Below the pieces are notes generated by a model. That model worked only from the letters and a program-made list of their open reading frames with translations, did not search any database and was not told the DNA's origin. A program made the translations under genes and the position numbers. From the NCBI GenBank assembly GCA_022710975.1, contig JAKLGA010000020.1, positions 1 through 64,000 of the forward strand: a stretch of DNA of 64,000 nucleotides, in the 5' to 3' direction. Source of the DNA: Myxococcota bacterium (GTDB taxonomy: Bacteria; Myxococcota; B64-G9). Positions 7,936 to 15,242 of this stretch are shown here, piece by piece; within the stretch, counting starts at the first letter, position 1, and each line of letters begins with the position of its first letter.

Positions 7936-8322
7936 ATCCTTGAGCAGGAGGTACGCGATCGAGACCAGCGCCGCGAGGCGGATCGCGATGCTGTACCAGG
8001 AGTAGCCCATGGCCATCTCCTGGCGCTTGACCGGGAACGGGAGCTCTCCCTCCCAGAACCTGCCGGGGTTCAGGCCGAACTGGTAGGTCCTCCCACCCGC
8101 CTTCACCCGCAGCACGTAGCCGTGGAAGAAGAGCTGACGGGTGCTGAACAGGACAGCCTCGCTCATGTCCGCGTAGGGGATGACCCAGGAGCCGCACTCG
8201 AGCCTATCGGCGAAGACCTTGAGGAACCCCCGCCGCGCGATCACCCAGCTGAAGGAGCGGCGGACGGCGTCGCCCTCGGCCGTGGTGGCCTTGGTCCAGC
8301 ATCGGTGCAGCCAGTCAGCCAT
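7915..8322 (-). CDS. Conserved hypothetical membrane protein, 135 aa
   Basis: The ATG at 8322 gives MADWLHRCWTKATTAEGD. The body is beta-rich (FLKVFADRLECGSWVIPYADM, GYVLRVKAGG, YQFGLNPGRFW), resembling a PH-like or YcxB-type fold. A C-terminal transmembrane helix lies at about residues 112-129 (YSIAIRLAALVSIAYLLL). The motif LNPGRFWEGELPFPV looks like a conserved signature. It follows the exported protein at 8390-9016 on the same strand with 67 bp between, so the two may be co-transcribed. The last codons overlap another coding-like frame, so the true C-terminus is uncertain. Function unknown. Confidence 0.6.
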   Translation of the reverse strand: MADWLHRCWTKATTAEGDAVRRSFSWVIARRGFLKVFADRLECGSWVIPYADMSEAVLFSTRQLFFHGYVLRVKAGGRTYQFGLNPGRFWEGELPFPVKRQEMAMGYSWYSIAIRLAALVSIAYLLLKDRPGCSL

Positions 8323-8389
8323 CGTGCCCCACTGCAAGGTGCGAGCCTGCTGTGCCAGGGTTGCTTCCCGAAGTCGTGTGCCTACAGCC

Positions 8390-9016
8390 TCATCCGACCT
8401 TGCGTACCAGCAGGAGCACGATCGCCAGCGCCAGCACCACCCCGCCGCCCTGTCCCGTGGTGGAGTCGGAGCAGTCCTCCTGGTCGTTGCAGTTGCTCCA
8501 GTATCCCGACTCGACGGTGTGTGAGATGCAGCTCGCGTCGAGTACCTGCGCGAGGACGAACTCCACCGGTGCGGAGTATTCGTGACAGTCCACCTCCGTA
8601 CCGTCCACCTTGAAGCTCTCGTAAAGGCAACCGTCATTCCGGTTCACCAGGAAGATCGCGCGCTCGCCGACTGCCAGCGGGATGCAGCCGCCGCATCTGG
8701 CCTCGCACGCGGTCCCCGCGGCCCAGGAGAGCTCCACCGGGAAGTCCGCGGCCGCGCACTCGAGCCCGTCGTCGCAGTAGACCGGCGTCTCGAGCAGGCG
8801 GAGGCTCAGCCCGTCCGCCTGGACCGCCGTCACCTCGGCCTGGGCCACCATGGACCCATCACCCCATTCTGGGCAGCAGGGCGGCCAAGGGCAGATGGCA
8901 CTCGCGCCGGAGGGCACGCCTAGCAGCAGCAGCGCGGCCAGGCCTCCCATGAGCACAGAATCACTGGCGGCGCGCGCCGCAAATACCGACCCTCGAGGCG
9001 ATCCCATTTCCCGCAT
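8390..9016 (-). CDS. Exported Cys-rich protein with C-terminal membrane anchor, 208 aa
   Basis: The ATG at 9016 has GGAGG eight bases upstream, so the long upstream open frame is not part of the gene. Residues about 20-38 (VLMGGLAALLLLGVPSGASA) are a signal peptide. The mature start CPWPPCCPEW and about fourteen further Cys suggest a disulfide-bonded surface domain. The last 22 residues, GGGVVLALAIVLLLVRK, are Gly-rich, then hydrophobic, then basic. This resembles C-terminal sorting signals such as GlyGly-CTERM or MYXO-CTERM, although the exact motif is not canonical. Function unknown. Confidence 0.6.
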   Translation of the reverse strand: MREMGSPRGSVFAARAASDSVLMGGLAALLLLGVPSGASAICPWPPCCPEWGDGSMVAQAEVTAVQADGLSLRLLETPVYCDDGLECAAADFPVELSWAAGTACEARCGGCIPLAVGERAIFLVNRNDGCLYESFKVDGTEVDCHEYSAPVEFVLAQVLDASCISHTVESGYWSNCNDQEDCSDSTTGQGGGVVLALAIVLLLVRKVG

Positions 9017-9420
9017 GTCCCCGACCTCCACGAATAAGATTCTCGACCACGGCAGGATACCAGAGGCTTCAGCGGGAGCCAAGGGGCGCTTCGCGTTCGC
9101 CCCGCCCCGTCCAGCCTTCGCCGTGCCCGTGACACTACGTTGCCATGCCCGGAATCCGGACACGTGCCTGATTTTTTCAGTCACCACTTTTTGCGTAGGG
9201 CGTGCGACGTGCGACGTGCGGCGTAGGAAAGAACACGTAGCGGACCGGGCAACGGCCCGCGAATCCATGCCAAAGCAGGCGCGGGGCGGAGTTCGGCGCC
9301 GCGGTCCTGGGCGGTTGGCACGCTCCGTGTAAAGCACTCCGGCCGACCCTGAACACGGTTCGCCCCACGGGGGAACCAAACACGGCCCGGCAACTACCAC
9401 GCCGGGCAAGGAGGATCGTC
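9017..9420. other. 404-bp divergent spacer
   Basis: This spacer separates two divergent genes. It contains CCGGAATCCGGACACG at 9149-9164, whose reverse complement occurs upstream of alaS at 59790-59805. TTGGCACG at 9315-9322 with GTG twelve bases on is reminiscent of a sigma54 -24/-12 site, but the -12 GC is not conserved. No gene is seen here. Confidence 0.4.
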
Positions 9421-10260
9421 ATGCTCGCGCCCGTGTCCAAGGAAGATTTCGTGACCCTCGGTAAGCGGTACCGCAGCGAGGAGATCATCAATGCGCTCGA
9501 CCGCCTCCTCCCCCTCGCCACCGCCGACCTCGCGGCCCTGGAGCCGGCCGGGTACACCCCCGAGCTGCTCGCGGAGCTCACCGCCCTCCGGGACCAGATC
9601 CGCGACGGCTCCGCGACCTGCCGCCAGGTGCGCGGCTCCAAGAAGGGCGCCCGCGCCGGCGAGGCCGTCGTCCTCGAGGAGGGCAAGAACGTGCTCCGCC
9701 GCGGCGTGGCCCTGGCCACCGTGGCCGTGGCCCGCAGGGCCCCGAACCCGGAGGAGACCGCCCAGGAGACCCGCGAGAAGGCCGCCGAGCTGACCAGCCA
9801 GGTCAAGGCCCTGTCCGGCCGCCTCGGCAAGGACGCCGCCCTCCTCCGCACCCGCCTCATCACCCTGCGCGCCCTCCTCGTCAACCCGGAGCTCAACCCC
9901 TCGGAGAAGGCCCGGGCCGAGATCCAGAAGTTCCTGGAGCGGCTCGACAAGACCGTCGCCGGCATCACCGCGCAGGCGGAGAGCAAGAAGGCGCTCAGGG
10001 AGCAGTCCAAGGACCGGACGGTCCAGATGGACGAGCTGGATGGCCGGGCCTACGCCAACATGCGCCTGCTCGCCCAGGTCGGGCGCGCCGTCTTCAAGGA
10101 CGTGGGCGACCTCGAACACAGCAGGATGTACTCGCTCCGGGAGCTGAGCCGGAAGAAGTCGGCGCAGGTCGAGAAGCCCACGGCCGGGGTCCAGCCGACC
10201 CCAGCGCCGGTCCAGCCGCGTACGGTCGAGCCCCTGCCTGCTCCGGCTGTGAACGGGTGA
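9421..10260 (+). CDS. Hypothetical helical protein, 279 aa
   Basis: The start has an excellent ribosome site (AAGGAGG, 7 nt before ATG 9421). The protein is almost wholly alpha-helical and charged, with long Ala/Glu/Lys/Arg heptads (about 85-210) that look like a coiled-coil bundle. A Pro-rich disordered tail follows (TPAPVQPRTVEPLPAP). There is no signal peptide. Ser/Asp-led N-terminal helices precede a motif RSEEIINALDRLLP. The size and shape suggest a structural or cytosolic bundle protein, but I do not recognise a named family. It stands alone between a divergent spacer and the 21-bp repeat array. Confidence 0.6.
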   Translation: MLAPVSKEDFVTLGKRYRSEEIINALDRLLPLATADLAALEPAGYTPELLAELTALRDQIRDGSATCRQVRGSKKGARAGEAVVLEEGKNVLRRGVALATVAVARRAPNPEETAQETREKAAELTSQVKALSGRLGKDAALLRTRLITLRALLVNPELNPSEKARAEIQKFLERLDKTVAGITAQAESKKALREQSKDRTVQMDELDGRAYANMRLLAQVGRAVFKDVGDLEHSRMYSLRELSRKKSAQVEKPTAGVQPTPAPVQPRTVEPLPAPAVNG

Positions 10261-10377
10261 GCTGAAAGCGAGGAGCACATTCCTACGACCCGTGTCCCGT
10301 CGCGCCGAGAAGCGGACCACTCGCCTCCCTCGCCGGAGCAAACACAGCGCGCCTCCGGCGAGGGAAGCCCCCACCTC

Positions 10378-10530
10378 GGACCGAAAAGGAGACACCCTGG
10401 ACCAAAGACGTTGCACCGCGGACCAGACTCCTGGCACCGGGTTTCAAGAGGGTCGCGCCTGCGGACCAGAAACTTCCCACCGCGGACCAAACACAAGAAA
10501 CCAAAAACCGGTTTCCCATATCCGAGGACC
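10378..10530 (+). repeat. 21-bp periodic repeat array (GGACCAAA core)
   Basis: GGACC occurs at 10378, 10399, 10420, 10463, 10484 and 10526, that is at steps of 21, 21, 43, 21 and 42 bp. The two skipped registers (about 10441 and 10505) hold degenerate copies such as ACCGG. The core is GGACCA(A/G)A followed by a variable region and often CACCGCGGACC. All minus-strand frames stay open through it because 21 is a multiple of three. It is intergenic, between the helical protein gene and the activase gene. Confidence 0.7.
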
Positions 10531-10679
10531 AAAAAGGACGCGGAGTTTTCCACTTTCCTGCGGGAGAAAACCCCGGCCCTCGGCAGAGGGAACGTCGGCC
10601 CGATCCGCAAGCGGCAGACTTCGCGGTGCCGGACGCATGGGTCCGCCCTTGCGTGACCCCAGGAGCCCCCCCATCCCAT

Positions 10680-10719
10680 CCTTCCCCCACCGCGCTGCGC
10701 GCGTGGGGGAAGGGGTCAC
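10680..10719 (-). terminator. Large palindromic hairpin downstream of the activase gene
   Basis: CCTTCCCCCAC (10680-10690) pairs perfectly with GTGGGGGAAGG (10703-10713) around a 12-nt loop. GTGACCCC at 10653 and GGGGTCAC at 10712 form a competing outer pair. It lies about 115 bp beyond the stop of the minus-strand activase gene, so it can serve as its terminator, although no T-run follows. The sequence belongs to a repeat family with an inverted copy at 15111-15150. Confidence 0.5.
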
Positions 10720-10827
10720 GGCCAGCCGCGGCTGGAACGCCCTCCTGCCCTTCACCCTCCTGGAAAGGCCCGGAGAGAGCCAGACACGCGGGATCGGCCA
10801 ACGCCCCGGGCCGATTCGTCGCAGGGG

Positions 10828-13800
10828 CTAATTCCTCTCCGCCAGATCCAGGTACGGATAGATCACGTTGTTCTTCTGGGCCGCGGTGCCGTCGTAGGTC
10901 ACCGTGACCACGGGCACCCCGGTCACCCGCTCGATGTCCGCCGCCATGGCCTCGGTCACCAGGGAGGGGCAGCAGAAGGCCGGGTTGGTCTGCACGAACA
11001 GCGCGAGGTCCGGGTGGCGCGCGAGCAGGTGGAAGATCTTCAGGAGATTGTCGAAGCTCTCGCCGGTGTGCTGCATGCGCACCCCGAAGCGGGCCACGAT
11101 CTGCTCGGCCGTGCCGAAGCGCCGGGTCACGCGGGGCTTGCCGATCACCTTCTGGAACTCGCGCTGGAAGCGGCGCTCGAGCACCTCCACCGCCCCGAGC
11201 AGCGGGGCGGTCAGCAGGAAGTCCTTGTAGTTCCGCTCGCGCAGCCACTTGCGCATGTAGGGCAGCGCGATGATGCGGCTGTACTCGGAGTAGGGCGTGG
11301 TCAGGGCCTCCCCCCCGTGGCGCTCGATGGCCCGCACCAGATCCTGGTTCAGCACGTCGTTGTCGCGGGCGTACAGATCGCCGAACAGCGCCACCTTGGG
11401 GCGCGGCTCGCCCCGCACCGGGATGGCCAGGAGGCGCGCCACCATCTCGCGGGCCGTCTCCAGCTTGCCGCGCTGGTCGAGCACCGCCAGGCGCGCCAGC
11501 TCGAGCAGCTCGGCCACGACGCGGTCGGTCTCGCCCGGATTCCGCTCGTAGGGCCGCACGTGGCAGGACATGCGCCGGAGCATGCCGCCGAACAGGTAGC
11601 CGTAGTAGGCGTCCAGCGCCGTGCCGAGCGACACCTCGTGGGCGGTGGTCTCGCCGTTGTAGAGCTGGGTGGCCTCGAAGCCGCCGCCCACGGTCTCCAG
11701 CAGCGCCTTGGCGTACTGGGGGAAGAAGCCGATGTTGCAGCCGATGGAGGACTGCGGCATCCACAGGGCGCAGTCGGCCGGATCGAGGCCCTGCGCGCGC
11801 ACCGCGGCCATGAACTGGTGCACGATGATGTTCAGCGGGATGCACTGGCCCGTGTTGTGCCCCAGGCTGGCCGCGATGCTGGCGGCGTCCTCGGGGATGA
11901 GGCGGGCGTCGATGCCGTTGTGCTGGAACGCCGCGGCGAACAGCGGCGAGGCCAGCGTGTCCCAGGCCGGCAAGAACAGCGGCCGGCCGGGCGGGAGCTG
12001 CTTCGAGATGGCCGGCACCAGCGGGAGCTTGGCCTGCCCGGCGATCGGCTGGGCCCCGGCGTGGTGGTTGCGGAAGGCGCGCACGGCCGCCTCGACGCGG
12101 GTCTCGTAGCCCACCTGGGAGTCGTGCTCGTCGAGCTGCAGGATCAGGTAGGGCTTGTCGTGGTGGTGCATGATGCGCCGGAAGTACTCGATGGCGCAGG
12201 CGTCCGGGCCGCACTTGAAGGAGGTCACCAGCACCGGGTACAGGCCCGGGGTGCGCGCGGCCCGCTCGGCCGCGGCCAGCACGCGCTTGGCCTGGCGCCA
12301 GTGCACCTTGCGGATCAGCCCGGCCACCTCCCCCAGGTCCGCGGGCGGCAGCATGTCCTGCTCCAGGGCCGGCACGCCCTGGGCGGCGAACAGCTCGGGG
12401 ATGCCCTTGTTCATCTCCGGGACGAACAGGGTGTAGGGCCGGCCGAGCAGCACCACGGCCACGTCCTGGCGGCCCTCCAGGACGCGGGCCATCACCCCGC
12501 GCCAGCTCGCGCGCTTCTCCTGGACGCGCTCCTCGGCCTGCCACCAGGCCCGCTCCACCTCGCCCCGGCCGAGGTCCTTGCCGAGCGCCGGCCGGAGCGC
12601 GGCGGTCAGCCGCCCCAGCCCGCCGAAGCGCCGCTCGCCGGCGTGCACCAGCGGCCGCAGGCAGCGCTCCAGCAGGCCGGGGGTGCGCAGCGTGTTCACC
12701 AGGGCCGGGGCGTACTGGGTGTAGTAGCAGAACTGGTGGCGCCGGCCGTCGTGGCGCTCCCCCTCCAGGTAGAAGGGGGCGAACACCCAGTCGGCCTTGT
12801 CGGCCAGCGAGCTCACGTGGGCGTGCCAGGCCGAGATGGGCGAGCAGAACTCCGCCCCGGCCAGGCGCTTGCCCTGGGTGACGGCCTCGGCCAGCCCCTC
12901 GCTGGTCACCGTGCGCACCCCCAGGCGGGCGAAGAAGTCCTGCCAGAAGGGCAGGTCCTCGACCAGGTGCAGGGCCGCCGGCAGGCCGATGGTGACCGCC
13001 CGGGCGCGGGGCGGCTCGGCCAGCGGCTCGGGCCGGAAGTGCGCCCGGCGGGCCTTGAGGAGGTCGAAGCCCGCGCGGTTCGAGGACACGAAGCGCTCCG
13101 TGTCCGCGTCGCGGCCGCACAGGAAGCCGTAGGTCACCCGCTCGCCGCCCACCTCGGCCACCCGCAGCTTGCAGTGGTTGCGGCACAGCTCGCACACCTC
13201 GCCGCGCACCGGGATGCGCTCGGCGTGGAGCCCGAGGCCGCGGAAGCGGGTCTCGAAGCCCGGGGCGCGGGCCAGCGCGCGGAGCTCGAGCGCCACCCCC
13301 AGGGCGCCGGTCAGGTGGCAGTAGCGCGAGACGCGGATGGGCCGCTGCAGGCGGGCCTCGAAGGCCGCCACCAGGGAGCGGTTCTTGGCCGTGGCCCCCT
13401 GGAAGCAGACCCGCTCGCCGATCTGGCCCTCGCGCGCCACCTTGAGCAGGTAGTTCTCGCGCACCGCGTGCAGCACGGCGCACAGCGCCTCGTCCACCGC
13501 GCAGCCCTCGGCCAGGAACACGTTGATGTCGCGCTCCATGAAGACCGTGCAGCGATCGCTCGCCAGCGGGGCGCGCCGCCCCTCGGTGCGCGCGGCCAGG
13601 TCCTCCAGGCGGCAGCCGAGCCTCCGGGCCTGCTCCTCGATGAACGAGCCCGTGCCCGCGGCGCACACCTGGTTCATGAACGACTGGGTGACCGTGCCGG
13701 CGTTCAGCGTGGTGAACTTGGCGTCCTGCCCGCCGATCTCGATGATGGTGTCCACCCGCGGGTCGAGCGCCACGGCCGCCCCGGCGTGGGCGGTGATCTC

Positions 13801-15048
13801 GTCCAGCACCCGGTCCGCGCCCAGCAGCGCGCCGATGTACTTCCGCCCCGAGCCCGTGGTGCCCGCGGCGCGCACCTCGAGCTCGAAGCCGCCCGCTCGC
13901 GCCCAGTCGACGGCCGCCTCCAGCAGGGCCTGGGCCGCCACCAGCGGCTGCCCGGCCGTGCGGGTGTAGAACCCGGCCAGCACCGGCAGCCCCTCGTCGC
14001 CTGGACCGGCCGGGCCCGCGGGGTCGAGCAGCACGGCCTTGGTCGAGGTGGAGCCGACGTCGATGCCTAGAAGTACAGGTACGCGCGCGCCGCGGGTCGG
14101 GGCCTGGTACTCGTCCACCTCGACCGGGCCGGGCGCGGGCACCACCCGCGGGCTGAAGGCGTACGAGCGCTCGGACCAGCGCGTGGGGTACTCGCTGCGC
14201 ACGAGCGCCAGCGGGGCGTAGAAGCCCTTCACCCCGGCTGGCCCCGGCGCGGCCGGGGGGGGCAGCTCGGCCGGCTCGCCCCGGCGCACCCGCCCGAGCT
14301 CGAGCGCGGCCCCCAGCGCTCCGTACAGCGAGCAGTGCTCGTCCACCACGAGCGGGCAGCCGAGCAGCGCCTGCAGGTGCCGGGTCACCGCCTGGTTGCG
14401 CGCCACCCCGCCGGCGAACACGACCGGCTCGGGCGGGGGCTGGCCGGAGAACAGCGCGTCGTGCACGTTGGCCGCCAGGCCCTGGCACAGCCCGTCGCAG
14501 ATGGCCGGGAGGTCGTAGCCCTCCTGCTGGGCGTGGATGAGATCGGTCTTGGCGAACACGGCGCAGCGGGTGGCGATGCGCGGGCGCGCGCCCTCGGCCC
14601 GGCGCGCCAGCCCGGCCAGCTCGGAGCTGTCGGCCAGGCCCAGGCGCTGGGCCTGCTGGTCGAGGAAGGAGCCGGTGCCGGCGGCGCACAGGCTGTTGAA
14701 GCGGCTGCCCTTGTAGCGCCCGCCGGGCTCGAACACGCTCAGCGAGAACTTCTCCCCGCCGACCAGCAGCAGCGCGCCCAGCCCCGGGTGCAGCACCCGG
14801 GCCGCGCGGATGGTGGCCACCAGGTTGTCGGCGCGGTGGGCGGCCGGGAGCGCCGCCGGGGTGGACTCGGTGGCGGCCACCGCCTCCGGCCCCGGCCCGC
14901 CCAGGCGCGCGAGCAGCTGCCGGGCCACGCCCACGGGATCGCCGCGGTGGCGCACGGTCGCGCCGCGCAGCAGCACCCCGTCGGGGCCGACCTCGGCCAC
15001 CGACACGGACACCGAGCCCACGTCCAGCCCGACCAGGATGTCGCCCAT
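10828..15048 (-). CDS. Double acyl-CoA dehydratase activase (BcrA/BadF/HgdC type) with DUF2229, 1406 aa
   Basis: Two ASKHA ATPase modules of the BcrA/BadF/HgdC family are fused. The first starts at LDVGSVSVS (about residue 8), the second at IDVGSTSTKAVLLD (about 328). Each carries CAAGTGSF (about 120 and 463), and the second has EIGGQDAKF; in HgdC such Cys bind an intersubunit [4Fe-4S] cluster. A CELCRNHC motif (about 618) opens the DUF2229 part (FCSPISAWHAH, FAPFYLEGERHDGRR), followed by a long C-terminal domain with FKCGPDACAIEYF and YNGETTAHEVSLG. Family members use ATP to inject a low-potential electron into 2-hydroxyacyl-CoA dehydratases or benzoyl-CoA reductases. No dehydratase gene is nearby, so the partner is unknown. 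The length is typical of the large fused form. Confidence 0.85.
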   Translation of the reverse strand: MGDILVGLDVGSVSVSVAEVGPDGVLLRGATVRHRGDPVGVARQLLARLGGPGPEAVAATESTPAALPAAHRADNLVATIRAARVLHPGLGALLLVGGEKFSLSVFEPGGRYKGSRFNSLCAAGTGSFLDQQAQRLGLADSSELAGLARRAEGARPRIATRCAVFAKTDLIHAQQEGYDLPAICDGLCQGLAANVHDALFSGQPPPEPVVFAGGVARNQAVTRHLQALLGCPLVVDEHCSLYGALGAALELGRVRRGEPAELPPPAAPGPAGVKGFYAPLALVRSEYPTRWSERSYAFSPRVVPAPGPVEVDEYQAPTRGARVPVLLGIDVGSTSTKAVLLDPAGPAGPGDEGLPVLAGFYTRTAGQPLVAAQALLEAAVDWARAGGFELEVRAAGTTGSGRKYIGALLGADRVLDEITAHAGAAVALDPRVDTIIEIGGQDAKFTTLNAGTVTQSFMNQVCAAGTGSFIEEQARRLGCRLEDLAARTEGRRAPLASDRCTVFMERDINVFLAEGCAVDEALCAVLHAVRENYLLKVAREGQIGERVCFQGATAKNRSLVAAFEARLQRPIRVSRYCHLTGALGVALELRALARAPGFETRFRGLGLHAERIPVRGEVCELCRNHCKLRVAEVGGERVTYGFLCGRDADTERFVSSNRAGFDLLKARRAHFRPEPLAEPPRARAVTIGLPAALHLVEDLPFWQDFFARLGVRTVTSEGLAEAVTQGKRLAGAEFCSPISAWHAHVSSLADKADWVFAPFYLEGERHDGRRHQFCYYTQYAPALVNTLRTPGLLERCLRPLVHAGERRFGGLGRLTAALRPALGKDLGRGEVERAWWQAEERVQEKRASWRGVMARVLEGRQDVAVVLLGRPYTLFVPEMNKGIPELFAAQGVPALEQDMLPPADLGEVAGLIRKVHWRQAKRVLAAAERAARTPGLYPVLVTSFKCGPDACAIEYFRRIMHHHDKPYLILQLDEHDSQVGYETRVEAAVRAFRNHHAGAQPIAGQAKLPLVPAISKQLPPGRPLFLPAWDTLASPLFAAAFQHNGIDARLIPEDAASIAASLGHNTGQCIPLNIIVHQFMAAVRAQGLDPADCALWMPQSSIGCNIGFFPQYAKALLETVGGGFEATQLYNGETTAHEVSLGTALDAYYGYLFGGMLRRMSCHVRPYERNPGETDRVVAELLELARLAVLDQRGKLETAREMVARLLAIPVRGEPRPKVALFGDLYARDNDVLNQDLVRAIERHGGEALTTPYSEYSRIIALPYMRKWLRERNYKDFLLTAPLLGAVEVLERRFQREFQKVIGKPRVTRRFGTAEQIVARFGVRMQHTGESFDNLLKIFHLLARHPDLALFVQTNPAFCCPSLVTEAMAADIERVTGVPVVTVTYDGTAAQKNNVIYPYLDLAERN

Positions 15049-15110
15049 GCTGCGCCTCCGGCGGCGGATTCTGGCCCAGGCCCGCCGGGGATCTCAAGAC
15101 ATTCCTCTGG

Positions 15111-15150
15111 CCAACCCCTCCCCCCCGCGCGAAGCGCGGTGGGGGCCCTC
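15111..15150 (-). repeat. Palindromic repeat, inverted relative to the copy at 10680
   Basis: The minus strand reads CCCCCACCGCGCTTCGCGCG followed by GGGGGGAGGGG. The plus strand at 10684-10716 reads CCCCCACCGCGCTGCGCGCG and then TGGGGGAAGGGG. The two copies lie just outside the two ends of the activase gene in opposite orientation. A GC-rich tail with GGGAGGGGGGGCCAGG completes a larger imperfect palindrome up to about 15200. Confidence 0.5.
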
Positions 15151-15242
15151 GAGAGGCGTGAGGACGGCTTCGCCGAGGCAGGGAGGGGGGGCCAGGGGTG
15201 GGGGGCTTGACAGGTCCGGCCCGGCATGGGAAGCCCGGAGCC

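Noticed and set aside
1-8000. Integron-like cassette array
   Set aside because: Small orphan genes and GTTAGGC at about 1715 looked suggestive, but no paired attC sites or integrase were found, and gene orientations are mixed.
9315-9330. Sigma54 promoter (TGGCAC...GTGTA) for the gene at 9421
   Set aside because: The -12 GC dinucleotide is not conserved and no activator site is evident, so support is too weak.
11014-14070. A long plus-strand frame (1018 codons) opposite the activase gene
   Set aside because: Same reason: a His/Gln/Leu-rich antisense shadow with no ribosome site.
15207-15212. TTGACA as a promoter for the radical SAM gene at 15243
   Set aside because: A perfect -35 but no TAnnnT hexamer at 16-18 bp; kept only as a remark.
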